Under the pieces are notes generated by a model. The model was given only the letters and a program-made list of their open reading frames with translations, had not been told where the DNA came from and searched no databases. A DNA stretch of 64,000 nucleotides, from assembly GCA_904063045.1 (NCBI GenBank), contig CAJFCJ010000007.1:1050819-1114818 (forward strand), written 5' to 3'. Shown here in pieces: positions 49,101 to 61,545 of this stretch (position 1 is the stretch's first letter; each line of letters starts with the position of its first letter). The translations under genes and the position numbers were made by a program. This DNA is from Dimorphilus gyrociliatus. Its lineage: Eukaryota; Annelida; Polychaeta; Dinophilidae.

Positions 49101-52100
49101 AAATTCATCTTGGGTTTTTTGTATAGCATTTGACAACTCTGTAGCTTGTAATTGCAATAGATCTCTTTCTTCCGTTGTTTTCTTTAATTCTTCATGAAAC
49201 CTTGTGTCATTGTTGACATTTATCATTCTTAATTCCTCCATTTTATTTCTATATTCTTCGATTACGTTTGATATTTCACTGTTACCTCTTGTTTGTAGCT
49301 GTTGATAATCTAAATCTAGCTGACTTTTAGATTCACAAATTGACTGATAAGATCGATAAAGATTCTCTAATTCATCAGTTTTTGTTCGGAGTGATGAGCT
49401 ACTTTCAGTTACTTCTTGCTCCAACCGAGATAATAATAGAGATTTTTCTTCTAACTGCCTCTTCAAGTCGACATTTTCAGCAGATATAGCTTGTAATTGT
49501 GTTATATTCATATTTAATTCCGCAATTATTTCATCACGACTCAATATGGAGTTTTTATGATCATTAACTATTTGGGACAATTCTTCGATTTTGATCATTG
49601 ATTGTTCGTTAGTGGTATAATATATTTTTAATTGATCATCTTTCTCGCGTAAATCATCTTGTAATTTCTGATGTAAATTCGTTATTAATTGTTCTTTCTC
49701 ACTAATTATGGATTTAGTCATTTCCTCTTCTACCATTATCTTTTTTAAATTCTCATTTAATCTATTTATTTCAGACTCCTTTTCCGTACAAACTTGATTT
49801 ATAGATTCTAATTCTTTTGTTAATTTCTCTTCCGCTTCCGCTTTAGCTTTCAAATCTACCTTTAGCTTTTTCGCCAGCATTGCAGCCTTCTTCCCTTGTT
49901 TCTCTTTTTGATCAATAACTTTTAAATTATCTTTTATTTCATTTTCTTTCTGTTTTAATAAAGTCTCCTTCTCATTTAATTCTATCTGAAGGAGCTTGTA
50001 TCGCTCTTCAGACTTATCTATTGCATCAGAGAGATGCTGTTCGCCCTCTCGTCCAGCTTCCATTAACTCTTTATATTGTAATTCTAAATTAGTATATTTA
50101 GTTTCTGTATTCATGATAGAAGCTTGAATTTGCTCCTTCTCATCTTTACTCTTTTTTAAATCAGAATTAAGCGTCGCTATTTTCTCATTTAGCTCGTTTA
50201 CCGATTGTTGCAGGGAATCGTTTTCGCTCATAGTTGCTGAGAGTTTTTCTTCTATTTCGACAGTAGCCAATTGATATTTATTTAGTTGTACTTGAACTGC
50301 ATCCCTTTGATCGCTTAAATTCGTTATCATTTCTAGTTGTTCGTTCAGTTTAATCTCGCTATCAAACTTAATTTTTTCCAAATTATCGTTCTTATTGAGT
50401 AATTGTATAATTTCTTCTTGTAATTTTATTTTGTCCTCCTCCAGAGAGTTTATTTGTTCATTTAGAGAGTTGGAATTTTCCTTCTCCCTAGAAATTTGCC
50501 TTTCAAATGTAAATGCTTTACTGTTAAGTTCTTCATTTTTAATACCTAATTCTTTATTTTCTCTTTCGTTGTCGTTTATTTGCTTTTCATAGTATTTCAG
50601 CTTTTCTTCGAAATATTGTTTTATACCACTAATATCGTTTTCTTTACTAGCGATTAATTGCTGTGAATTGTGATTTTCAACTTCCAATTGATTAAGCTGT
50701 TCGTGTAATTCTTCAATTCTCTTTTCTTTGTCTTTCAGATTTTCTTCTTGTTGGATTCCAATTACTCCTAATTTTTCTTTAAATATTAGTACTTCTTTCT
50801 CTTTGTCTTCAAGAGCATTTTTTAGTTCATTCTTTTCTCTATCAAGATCAAGAATTAGCTGCTTTGAATCCTGGTGAGACATGCTCGTTTTTTCTTTTTC
50901 CGCTTTGGCAAATTCTATTATTTTTTCCAAGTTATCGCTTCCTGCTTCGCTATGTGACAGTTTTACAGATATGTCGAAGTCATCACTCATGCCTTCTTCT
51001 GTACAGAAAAGGATGAAAAACTCTTCTAAAGTTTTCATCAACTTATTTATTTCTTCATTTTTATTATTCAAAATATCCTTTAAATCAGTTATATTTTGTG
51101 TATATTCTGACAATTGTGCCTCGTATTCGCTAGAAAGATTTTGTGATGCTAAAATATTTTGTTCCCTTTCAGATATGGCAAGAGTTGAAGCTTTTTCCAA
51201 AGATTCGTTTAATGATTTCAGAGTAGATAATTCTTCTCTTAGACTTTCCAAATCAGATAATAAATTCTGTTTCTCCTCCATCGTGTCCTTCAAATTGTCA
51301 TCTAGCTCGCGAATCTTATTAGAAAATTCATGATTTTGAGTAGACAGAGCACCTAATTGTTTTTCCAGCTCCGAACTGGATGAAGATAGCAGCTCATTTT
51401 TGGAAATTAATTCGTTCTTTTGACTAAGTAGCGCTGCTTCATTGTCTTTAATTTCCTTATTCAATTGATTTATGTGATTATTTAAAGATTGGGTTTCGAA
51501 TTTATAATCTTCAATATTTTTGGACAATTCACAAAGGGATAATTTCTGTTTCTCTTTTAACTCCGAAAGTTCGTTTACCTTATCTTTGTTTTCTGTTAAT
51601 TCAGATTGGAGAGATTTCAAATTTTCATTGAATATTTCCATTTCAGTGCGATTCTTTTCGATCTCTTCAGTTTTTTCCAGCAGCACCCTTTCATTTTCTT
51701 GAATTCTTTGATTATATTCGTCCTGGAGCTGTTTCTTTGAGTTCCTCTCTACTTCTAAAAGGTTTTCAAGTTGAGAATTGAAGCTGTTTACCTCTTGTAA
51801 TTGACATTCAATTGAATGTAGTTTATCTATTGATTGTTTTTCACTTTCTTCCAATTTCCTACTTAATTCTTCTATTTTCTCGTGTTGACTATTCTTTTCG
51901 CTTTGTAAATCTTCCATTGATTGATTAAGATTTAATGTCAAACTCTCTAAATAATTTTCTTTTTCAGATAGCTCATGTTGAATTTTTTCAAAAGCATCAT
52001 TCTTTTCACTTAATGAACAATTTAATGAATCTATTTGCTCCTTCCTGCTTTCATTTTCAATATTTATTTGCGAATGATCGGTAGACAATCTTTCAAAAGT

Positions 52101-55100
52101 CTCTTTAAGTGTATTATATTCATCTGTTTTTTGTGTTATATCTTTTTCAAGACATAATGAACGTTCAGCTATTTTTTTATTTTCTTCAGCAAGCTCATCT
52201 TTTTCTCTTAAATAAATTTCTATTTGACTGCGCAAATCAATTATAGTATTCTCCAAATGGCTTTTGCTATTGTTTGCTTCGCCTTGAATGTTGGAGAGTT
52301 CGAGTTGATTCTTTCCTAATTCTCCTTGTAATTGCTCTAATTGCTCGTTCATTTCTGTAACGTTTTCAAAAAGTGATTTAATTTTTTCGTCCTTCTTTAC
52401 TGAAGAATCTGTTAGATGATCGTGCTCACTACGTAAATGGTTTATCTGTTCAACTAAACGGCCTATTTGTATATCTTTGTCGTTTAGAGTCCTTCTAACC
52501 GACATTACATCCTCTGAGCACGATTTTAACTCCTTTGAACACCTTGTTAAGCTATCATTAGAATCCATTAAACGTTCCTCCTTTTCAGTTAAAGCTGCCT
52601 TTAATGAGTTTACAGTTTCTTCATAGGAATCTATATCTCTCTTGAGGGTTTCTTTCACATCATTCATTTCTAAATTTGCCGTTTTTAATTGATCTTCTAA
52701 TTGATTTATCAAAACTTTTGAAGTTTCACTATCTGTTTTATATTTGGTCAATTCTTCAGTCTTGATTTGCAATTCTTGTATAAATTTATCCCGCTCTTCC
52801 GTAAATTGATCCTTATCGTTGGCACTAGTAGCTAGTTCATCATCTTTAGCAGATAATCTTTCAGTTAATTTTTCACATTGATCGTTTAATTTCAATATTT
52901 GGTTATCCTTTTCATCCCTCAGTTCATTAATTTTAATTTCCAATTCCTGTATTGTAGTAGAATGGTCTTGAATATCCTTGTCATATTGATTACGATTATC
53001 AACAGCACTCTTTTCGAATTCAATTAACTTATTTTCAGATTCTTCTAACTTTTTAATTAATTCATTATTATTCTTTTCTAATTTTGCAATATGTATAGAT
53101 ATCTGTTCAGTTTCTTCATTTTTTCGACTATTCATTTCATATGTTTCATCCAATTTCTTAGTTTGATCTAAACGACATAAGAATTACATAGAGAGTACTT
53201 TATTTAAATAAACAGCCTAATAGTGAAAAATAAAAAAATAGAAAACAAGTCTAAATATACCTAATAATGAGCTCTCCATTTCAATTATACGGGCCTGTAG
53301 TTGACTGTTAACATTTCTCAACTCGTTAGATTTCTTAATTTCTTCATCTCTATTTAATATTGCTGTTTCCTTTAAAAGACAGTATATTAATTATATACAT
53401 TGTTTAATTAAAATATTAAATATATATATATAGATATATTGTATATACCATTTGTTTTTCAATTTCAGAAATAGACTCTTTTTGATTTTCAATAAATTCT
53501 TCCAATGATACAATTTTATTTATTTTTTCTTCAATATTCTCTTTTAATTCATCAGTTAATTTTAAATGTTCCTGATCAGTTTCAGCACCTTGAGATTTAC
53601 TACTTTCTTCGAGATCTTTCAATAGTGAATCTATAAAAATATTAAAAAACCTTTATTCTTTCTCATTTCATTTTTACTATTACCAAGCGAAGGTTTCACT
53701 AATTAGTATAATTAATAAGTTAATACTTCATATCAAAATATGACATAGGTTAGTTAAAAGGTTTGTTAAGCTAATAAAACATGCATATAACCTCTTTGTA
53801 AAACTACTTCATCGTAATTTATCAATTTCAATTGAAGTGCACCTTTTTCCTCCTCTAATTCAGCAATACGATTCTGCAAATCTTCTATATTTAATGATTC
53901 TAAAGCTTGCTCCTTCTCCAATAATTTTGCTTCTAAAACTTTTATCTTCTTTGTAGCTTGAGCTTTAAATTTCATAGCTTTTGTATCTTGTTTACCCGTA
54001 CTTTCAGCCAATTGTTTTTTCAAGTTCATTATTTCTTTATCATAGTCTATATACTTAGTTTCGGATTCTAAAACTCCCTAAAAATATTTTAAAATTTAAT
54101 TAAATACTTAAAAAATATTAATATTCATGAAAACAAGATTAATTAACCTGTTGAATTTGTGAATTTAAATTTTCAACTGTTTCGTTTAAGTCCTTAAGTT
54201 TTTGTTCGTAACTGAAGCTTAATTCACCAATTTTATTACTTAAATCTGTCTTTTCGTCTTGTAAAATATTTAAATTAGTGTCATTTTCTCTTATAATTAA
54301 TCGAAGTTGATCTATTTCGAGTGTTTTGTTATTCAATAACATATTACTATCGTCTACTCTGCTTTGAAGCGATTTTATAACCTGACCTTCCAAGTCTATA
54401 CTCTGAGATGAACATAATTCTGATATAACTTTTTCATGACGCTCCATTACATTTTTTAGATCAGTTTCCCTTTTTTCAATTTCTACTTGACGAGCTTTTA
54501 ACGTTTCTCTTAAAGTTTCAACTTCACTATCTTTCTCACTAATTAACGATCTCAAAGTGTCTTCAGATAATCCGCTATTTTTTTGTAAGAGTTTTATTGC
54601 TTCAGTACGACTCCAAATTACTTGATTCTTTTCAGTGACTAGTTCTTGTAAATCCAGAATCCTTCTTTCGTTTTCTTCTATTTTATCACTCAATTCAATT
54701 ATTCTTTGGTCCTTATTCGCTGCTTGAGCGACTATATCGTCAACTTGAGCCATATCTACTTGTCCAGAAGCTCGCGCTGCAGCTATTTCATCATATTTAT
54801 CTGACATTTCTTTCAAGATATTATCCTTCTTTTTCAACATATCTTCAGTCTTTTTAAGAGCTTTTCGAAGTTTGTCAACTTCATGTTTATACATTTTTAT
54901 CTTGGCCCTGGTTGCCTGCTCATTCGAGGTAGATTGAATGCTTGATGCTTCGGACATGCAGCTCTCATCAGACATCACAGATGCCTAAATGATTTAATCT
55001 ATACTTTAGATGTAATAATCATGAATCTTAGATAGCTCACCGTTTCCAAGGAATCTAAAGGGTGGCGTCTAGACTCTTCCAACTGTGCATTGAGTCCAGC

Positions 55101-55428
55101 AATCTTGGATTTGGTTTGGAGTTTATGTTTTGAAAAAGCAGCATTTAACTCTTTAAATTCTCTTTCTTTCTTCTGGTAAATTTCATCTTTTTCTCGAATC
55201 ATATCCTTTAACTGAGAAACGAGTTTTTTCTGCTCTCCATATTGAGATTTTAGATCTGCAGCTTCAATTTCTGCCTGAAGAGATATAAAAAAGTTATAAA
55301 ATCAAAATTCTTCCACATAGGGTAACGCTTACTTCCTCATCAGGGTTAGCAGCTGAGGGTTCTTCTACAAGCATTTCTCCAAGTTTTTCTTGGACTTTCT
55401 GAGTTACACCTGTGAATTGTTTCCACAT
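46193..55428 (-). CDS. GOLGB1: Giantin (golgin B1) ortholog, giant tail-anchored golgin
   Basis: A long coiled-coil tether of Golgi membranes. Ten exons on the minus strand: 55428-55333, 55274-55041, 54984-54148, 54077-53792, 53630-53449, 53369-53261, 53167-46947, 46885-46601, 46532-46427 and 46350-46193. All join in frame for 2837 residues (human about 3260). The start MWKQFTGVTQKVQEKLGEML is followed by almost uninterrupted Glu/Lys/Leu coiled coil. Assignment rests on the C-terminus. EEKERLAESLANEKEIREQL and RPPTVTGATAIDIP are followed by a basic segment (KGWRRLL) and a hydrophobic anchor YLLLLHIYALMGCSF. Human giantin has the same order: GWKRVL, then a membrane anchor with LMIHVLLILC. No GRIP domain is present, which argues against golgin-245, golgin-97 or GCC185. 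One exon of 6221 bp stands out among short exons. Confidence 0.9.
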
Positions 55429-55668
55429 CTCTCTAATCTTTCTCTCCTGTATTTAATCTTGGATGCCAATCAAATTTATTCAAAACGGTAAATCAACTAA
55501 AAGAAGAGAAAAGACACGTTTCATCAAATTGCTAGAAGCGCCATCTTTGTTATTGAAGAAAACTGGTAGAGTAACGGAACGCGAAACCACATTAAGTTCT
55601 AGTTAGCGATCCTTCAAACAGCTTCAAACCTTTGAACTGACTCCTTTTCAGTGTAAAAGACATTCAAA
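55429..55668. promoter_or_regulatory. Head-to-head promoter giantin / catalase
   Basis: Only 240 bp separate the two start codons, so both promoters and 5' leaders share it. It contains a CTCF-like site on the minus strand at 55537-55548 (AAAGATGGCGCT in reverse). No TATA box is evident. Confidence 0.6.
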
Positions 55669-57481
55669 ATGGCCAATCGAGACAATGCATCCGATCAACT
55701 AAATGAATATAGAAAGAACCGCGCTGTAAGTACTTTATAAAAAGTTAAACTTTACACGTTTGCAACAAAATTTTTTCCCCGGGTTGAAAATACTTTTCTC
55801 ATCCATCCAGGGCAGACAAACCGATGTCCTCACAACATCTACTGGTCAGCCGATTGGAGACAAGATGAACTCCATGACAGCTGGACCAAGGGGACCAATG
55901 CTCTTGAAAGATTTTGTTTACACCGATGAGATGGCACACTTCAATCAAGAACGTATTCCCGAGAGAGTAGTTCACGCAAAAGGAGCGGGTTAGTAAAGAT
56001 AAACAAAAGATAGACAATATATATATATATAACTTGTAAATTTATTCGTCTTTTTGCCCTAAATGTCAAATTTAAAGTCTTACGTGATTCTTATGTCTTT
56101 GTCCTATATTATAACAGGTGCTTTTGGTTACTTTGAAGTAACTCATGATATTACTCGTTACACAAAGGCTAAAATGTTTGAAAGCATCGGTAAGAGAACT
56201 CCTCTTTTCATCCGATTTTCTACCGTCGGAGGTGAGGCTGGATCAGCGGATACTGCTAGAGATCCCAGAGGATTCGCAGTTAAATTCTACACCGAAGAAG
56301 GCAACTGGGATTTGACTGGAAACAACACCCCAATCTTTTTCATCCGGGATCCAATGTTCTTTCCATCTTTCATCCATACCCAAAAACGAAATCCCAAAAC
56401 TCACTTGAAGGATCCAGATATGTTCTGGGACTTTATTTCTCTTAGACCAGAAACTACTCACCAAGTGAGCTTTCTATTCTCAGACAGAGGAACACCTGAT
56501 GGATTTAGATATATGGATGGATTTGGAAGTCATACTTTTAAAATGGTTAACGCCCAAAACGAGGCAGTGTACGTCAAGTTTCATTATAAAACTGATCAAG
56601 GTATCAGGAACCTTTCGGCTCAAAGGGCAGCAGAATTGGCCGGAAGCGACCCAGATTATGCCACCCGGGATTTGTACAATGCCATAGCACGAAATGATTT
56701 CCCGTCTTGGACCCTTAATATACAAGTAATGACCTTCGAACAGGCTGAAAACTGGAGGTTTAATCCTTTCGATTTGACCAAAGTTTGGCCACATGAAGAA
56801 TTCCCTCTTATACCAGTTGGTAGAATAGTCTTAAACAGAAATCCTGTAAACTACTTTGCTGAGGTTGAACAAGCAGCTTTCTGTCCAGCACACATGGTTC
56901 CCGGAATTGAACCCTCTCCAGATAAAATGTTGATGGGTAGAATTTTCAGCTATCCAGACACCCACCGTCATCGATTGGGTACCAACTACTTGCATATACC
57001 TGTTAATTGCCCATACAATTCTAAGGTTAAGAATTACCAACGAGATGGTTTTATGGTGACAACTGACAATCAAGGAGATGCTCCAAACTATTATCCGAAT
57101 AGTTTTGGAGGACCTGAACAAGATAATAAATTTTTGGAACATCGCTACAACGTGAGCGCCGACGTTACAAGATACAATTCATCAGATGAAGATAATTTCA
57201 CCCAAACTGGTATTTTCTGGAGACAAGTTTTAAATCCGCAAGAAAGAACGAATTTAGTTGAAAACATTGCCGGTCATCTGAAGGACGCCCAACCAGCTAT
57301 TCAGCAGGTACTTTGTATTCACAATACTTTTTCAAGACCTATAAACTTATTCACTTTTTTTAAATTTTAATAGAGAGCCGTTGCTAACTTCTCCTCTGCT
57401 GACCCTGAATATGGAAGAAGAATCCAAGAACTCCTAGATTCTTACAAAGCAAAGTCTGGAAAAGCCGATCCTAAACTTTGA
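55669..57481 (+). CDS. CAT: Catalase
   Basis: A haem enzyme that splits hydrogen peroxide to water and oxygen, usually in peroxisomes. Four exons, 55669-55725, 55811-55988, 56118-57307 and 57374-57481, give 510 residues (human 527). The distal catalytic His is in [20 protein letters not shown] (about residue 74) and the catalytic Asn in [10 protein letters not shown]. The fifth haem ligand Tyr is in [37 protein letters not shown] and [13 protein letters not shown] are also intact. It ends DPKL, a non-canonical peroxisomal targeting signal at best; animal catalases often carry weak ones. It shares a short head-to-head promoter with giantin and converges on the TRIM gene. AATAAA follows at 57602. 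Confidence 0.97.
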
Positions 57482-57601
57482 AATTATCAAACTAGAAAAA
57501 ATAAGTCATCCTAACCAAATATATAGAAAAGATAAAAAGAAAACAAAGCTGATTTCGCCATATAAATAATAATAATAGCTTGATTAGCAATCAGTTTTTG
57601 G

Positions 57602-57607
57602 AATAAA
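57602..57607 (+). other. Poly(A) signal of catalase
   Basis: AATAAA about 120 bp after the catalase stop, inside the 300-bp gap to the converging TRIM gene. TTTATT at 57728-57733 would serve the other strand. The gap holds nothing else apart from a hairpin at 57738-57776. Confidence 0.6.
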
Positions 57608-57737
57608 ATAAAATGATTCTGACGACATCTTAATAATATTATTAGTCTTTTATTTATAGTCATATCAGACAAAAAATTTCACGTATACACTGTCTACAGT
57701 ATATCTTTCATAGATAAGAATATGGCCTTTATTGAAT

Positions 57738-57776
57738 AAAAAGACATAACATAACAGATATGTTTTATGTCTTTTT
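57738..57776. other. Imperfect hairpin next to the TRIM stop codon
   Basis: Left arm AAAAAGACATAACATA (57738-57753) and right arm TATGTTTTATGTCTTTTT (57759-57776) pair around a 5-base loop, with a two-base bulge in the right arm. It lies just downstream of the TRIM stop codon and so in its 3' UTR. Confidence 0.55.
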
Positions 57777-57783
57777 TTATCAT

Positions 57784-60018
57784 TTAAATATCTGATCTTA
57801 CCATTTTAAAAATGTCCACACTTGTTAAATCTTTCTCTGCCGTTTCAGGTGTATCAGGGCCTAACTGAACAACAGCCATTAGATTATCGCCATCACTTTG
57901 TAAGCAAAAGCATTTCGGTTGTCGTAAGCATTTTCCGGAGACAACAATTGTCTGAATTTCACTCTTGTGAGGTCTTAGTGCTTTAATACTGCTATTAATT
58001 GAATCTGTTATGTAAAATAAGCCATTTCGATCGGACGATATTCCTGACACCGATTGAAAAATTCCAGTAGATTCTGACGTAGAAATTCTACACAGGAATG
58101 ATATTTTTGTAACGTCAAGTGTGTATATAGCAATGACATCATTTTCGCTATCTGCTATATAAAGTGTATTTGTAGTTGTTGTAATATACTGTGGTACTGG
58201 GACATGATTTTCGCTGACGTCACCTTTCATGATAATATCGCCATTACTTTCTTTGTGACCCGTCAACTTTCTTTTTCCTTGGTCGCAAACGAATAGTAAG
58301 TTTCTTGTGGGATGTCTACAAATAGCAATTGGTAACTCGAAGTCTTTGTATCTCCAATTTGACTTCAACTGTCCCTTTATATCAATAACCTTAATACTAC
58401 TTGAACCGCAATCAGTTATTGCCAGACTTCTGAATGAAGTAACAACTATATCAGTAGGCTGTTCGAGAGTATCATCAGATCCTGCTTCAAAATTTAAGAT
58501 CCCTCTTCTATCAAAGAATAAAAGCTTGTATTTTCTTCCACTACATAAAAGTACCAAATCGTTTCCGGGTAAAAAAACCAAACCCATAACGTTCAATTTT
58601 CCAGTGCTTAGAGTTGATCTCTCACCTGACTCGCTTTCAGTCGAAGTTGTATTTTGGGAGAGGGGAAGTTTTAAAGAGTGGCTGTATAAGATCTTGGAAC
58701 TTGGAACAGCCTCTCTTGGTGTTAGTATTGTTGCTTTTGAATCCATATTTATCTTCATCTGAAAGTAATAATTAACGTTTTAATAAGGCTTTATTAATAG
58801 AAGACAAGTTATACTTTGAAGACGGATCCTAAGGAATCTCTACTAGGAATAGGGCAGGGTATAAATTTTACTTCTTCATCTAATTTCTGTTTGAAATTCG
58901 TTAAATCAGGAATTTCTATTGACAGTGCAGATTTCAGAGATTTTTCCATATCAGAATGTGCGATCACTTGGGTTGCTGGGGATGTGTCTGAAGATAATAA
59001 TTCTTTGGCTAACCTGCGTTCAGTTTCCAAATCAGAACAAGCTTTCTCAAGTTTTCTCTTTTCAAGAGAAACACTTGTTATGTCGAATAAATTTTCAATT
59101 TGGTGAATTAGATCATGTTCTTGTTCTTGTATAGCTCTTCTTCTTCGTACACTTTCTGTCTTAACATGGCTAACAGCACATTCTTTCATATACTTTAATT
59201 CTCTTTCAATTTGAGATAGTTCATGTTTTTTATCAGATAATTCAACTGCATTTCCATCACTTTGAGTTAACAATTTCTGCAATTCAGCTGTTATCGTTGA
59301 AGCAACAGTGACCAATTCCTCGACATCATGTTCATTATGATTTAATGTAATACAGGCAATACAGACGCATTGTTTGCATGTCGAGCAGTAGTAGTTCATC
59401 AAATGCTGCCTATGAAAAGGACAGTAGTTACCTCTTTGAGAAGCTGTCAGTAGATTATGGGAGGCAGTTACTTTTTGTGCTTTATGAGAATTCGAACAAC
59501 TTTCACAAAGATCAATTTTGCACTGAACGCAAGTCAAAACAGCCTTTGCTATATTTGAGAAAAAGCAATAAAAAAAATGTCATTAGTTTGACGGATCAAC
59601 TTATATCCTCTGAGTTTATTATTTAAAAAAACAATTAAGGTGAGTATTTACCTCCCTCCGTACAAATTGAACATGATAAATTCATAGCTAAAGAGCTTCT
59701 CCTATCTCCGTCATTTCTTAACAAATCGTCCAAAGTTGTTATGAAAAAACTGTCTGGAAAGAAGCTTACGCCATCTCTAGGATATATAGTTATTTTTCGG
59801 CAAATTGGACAGGGGAACCTTCGTGCTGCTTCGTAATTTTTTAGAAAAGTTCTTAGACATTCACAACAAAAAGTGTGAAGACAAGGTAGAGATTTTGGAC
59901 TTTTTAAAGAACCAAGACAAATCTTACATATAATCAACTCCTTTATAGAATGACGCAGACCAAATGAAGAATTAAGAGTATCATCCATGTGAAAGCCTGA
60001 TGGCATTTCATCCGACAT
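57784..60018 (-). CDS. TRIM-type RING E3 ligase with NHL-like C-terminus
   Basis: A probable ubiquitin ligase. Three exons, 60018-59652, 59548-58815 and 58758-57784, give 691 residues. The RING finger spans about residues 31-75: CKICLGSLKSPKSLPCLH, then C..C and PCPICRK. Two B-boxes follow: CVQCKIDLCESCSNSHK and CPFHRQHLMNYYCSTC, continuing through CVCIACITLNH. A coiled coil runs over about residues 205-310. The C-terminal half has repeated blade-like motifs (NVMGLVFLPGNDLVLLCSG, IVVTSFRSLAITDCGSSSIKV, TNTLYIADSENDVIAIY), as in TRIM-NHL proteins such as TRIM2/3/71. No filamin-type domain is obvious, so the subfamily is open. Such genes are often expanded in lophotrochozoans. Confidence 0.85.
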
Positions 60019-60507
60019 TTTTCATCGAGCTAAACTGAGGTAAACAAATATCCGTAGGACTGAAGTTATCACACAGCTCTAATCATACAATATTATATAC
60101 ACGTTTGAACTTGTTTGCTATTGATCGATTACGAAACTCTCTACCTGTCCGATACAAATCCTTTAACAAATGCTGAATCTTTTCTTCCCTGTCTTGTAAC
60201 CCTATTTTTTATACTCTCTTGGACAGATCACTTAGCATGTCTCACCTGGTGACTTACTAATTTAATACAATGAATAATAAAGAAAAAAGTTGTATTATTC
60301 ATATAACAAAGAAGACAATAAAGGAAGGGATTGAGAAGGTCACAAGGATTATTTATAATAATTGAAAGATACTACTAGAGTATATCTAAGTTTACTTCAT
60401 AAACAGTTAAATGTTGAACGTTACTCTATTTATTTATATCATACATAAGTGAAAAGCTTGTGAATTCACTTTAAAATATTTGCAACCTCATTGCTGCAAT
60501 TTTAATT
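60019..60507. other. Intergenic region between TRIM and C-type lectin genes
   Basis: About 490 bp between two minus-strand genes: the TRIM promoter side and the 3' UTR of the lectin gene. AT-rich, no further feature seen. Confidence 0.5.
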
Positions 60508-61545
60508 TTACATTGATTGTCTCATGTAATTGACTTTCATAGCCACTTTTTGCTCAGAGGCATCGAATTGGCACATAAACATTCTCTTCTCAGTACATGT
60601 TTCTGATTTCCAACCATCAGAGCTCATGGACATACAGTTACCATCTTCTGCAGCTGGTTCATTTCCGCCAATCCAATTGGTGTAAGAAAGAGAATCAAAT
60701 TCAGCACTAATCCATCCCCACTTTTCATCTTTAGCTATTCCATTTATCCAGAAACTTTCATTCTTTAGATCAGTTTTGGCTTAAAAAGAAAGTGAAAAAA
60801 AACTGTAAAATGATTGCAGTAGAACAAATTGGTTTTTAACTTACATGTTAGAATCCACATAAATTGATAATTATATGCCTTGGAAGATGGAGTTAAAAGA
60901 TAACCTCCGTATGCTTGGCAATAATTGATAGCTTCGGCAAAGGTAGTTTTAACATTTGAAGATTTAACGCAAAAAAGGGAACTGTTTTCAATATCTCGAA
61001 GATAATTCTCGCAAAGACCTAAGATTTTATAATTAAGATATAATTCTTAAATACTAATAATTAAAAATATTAACCCATAGTATTAAATAAAGGCCAGTTA
61101 CTCTGAACTGCCATCTTTCTGTTCTGGCGGTTATTTCTATCTCTTTTATTCTTGTTGTTCCTATTTTTATATTTGTTTTTTTTGCCGTTTTTATTCTTTT
61201 TCTTGTTTTTATTTCTCATTCTTTTGTTGTTTGAGCCTAGAATATCGTGAATACTTCATTAAATAATAAAAATTTAAGTAAATTTCTACAAACCGCCATT
61301 CGGTCTACTACGTCCAACTAATTGGAAAGAAAGTGAAAGTTTGAATTACATTTAAGGAATTTTTTATTAAATATTATTTAATTACTCGTTTTTCTTGTTG
61401 GCATATCATCATTAGCTACAGACACATCAAAACCACCACCATCATCATCATCATCATCATAACCATTTCCAAAATTGTTTCCTATCGCGAATCCATCGAC
61501 GACGTATATCGTTAAAAAGACCAAAAATATCAATGCAACTTTCAT
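60508..61545 (-). CDS. Secreted C-type lectin-domain protein with acidic and Lys/Asn-rich linkers
   Basis: Five exons, 61545-61386, 61317-61294, 61236-61075, 61018-60845 and 60779-60508, give 263 residues in continuous frame. A signal peptide (MKVALIFLVFLTIYVVDGFA) is followed by an acidic patch of six Asp, then a basic low-complexity linker of about 40 residues rich in Lys and Asn. The C-type lectin fold follows: FCVKSSNV, FAEAINYCQAYGGYLLTP, FWINGIAKDEKWGWIS, YTNWIGGNEP, GNCMSM and ETCTEKRMFMCQF, with the expected cysteines. The usual EPN/QPD sugar motif is replaced by NEPA and the WND calcium motif by GWKS, so classic sugar binding is doubtful. It is probably extracellular; immune or matrix roles are possible but unproven. 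The 24-bp second exon rests on frame and splice signals. Confidence 0.82.

Noticed and set aside
50881-51333. A 150-codon plus-strand open frame (and several others within 47.7-51.7 kb)
   Set aside because: Antisense shadow of the giantin coiled coil: Glu/Lys codons read as Phe/Ser/Leu on the other strand.
46938-55428. Golgin-245/GCC185 (GRIP-domain golgin) or myosin-like coiled coil as the identity of the giant gene
   Set aside because: There is no GRIP domain or motor; the C-terminal basic segment plus membrane anchor matches giantin.
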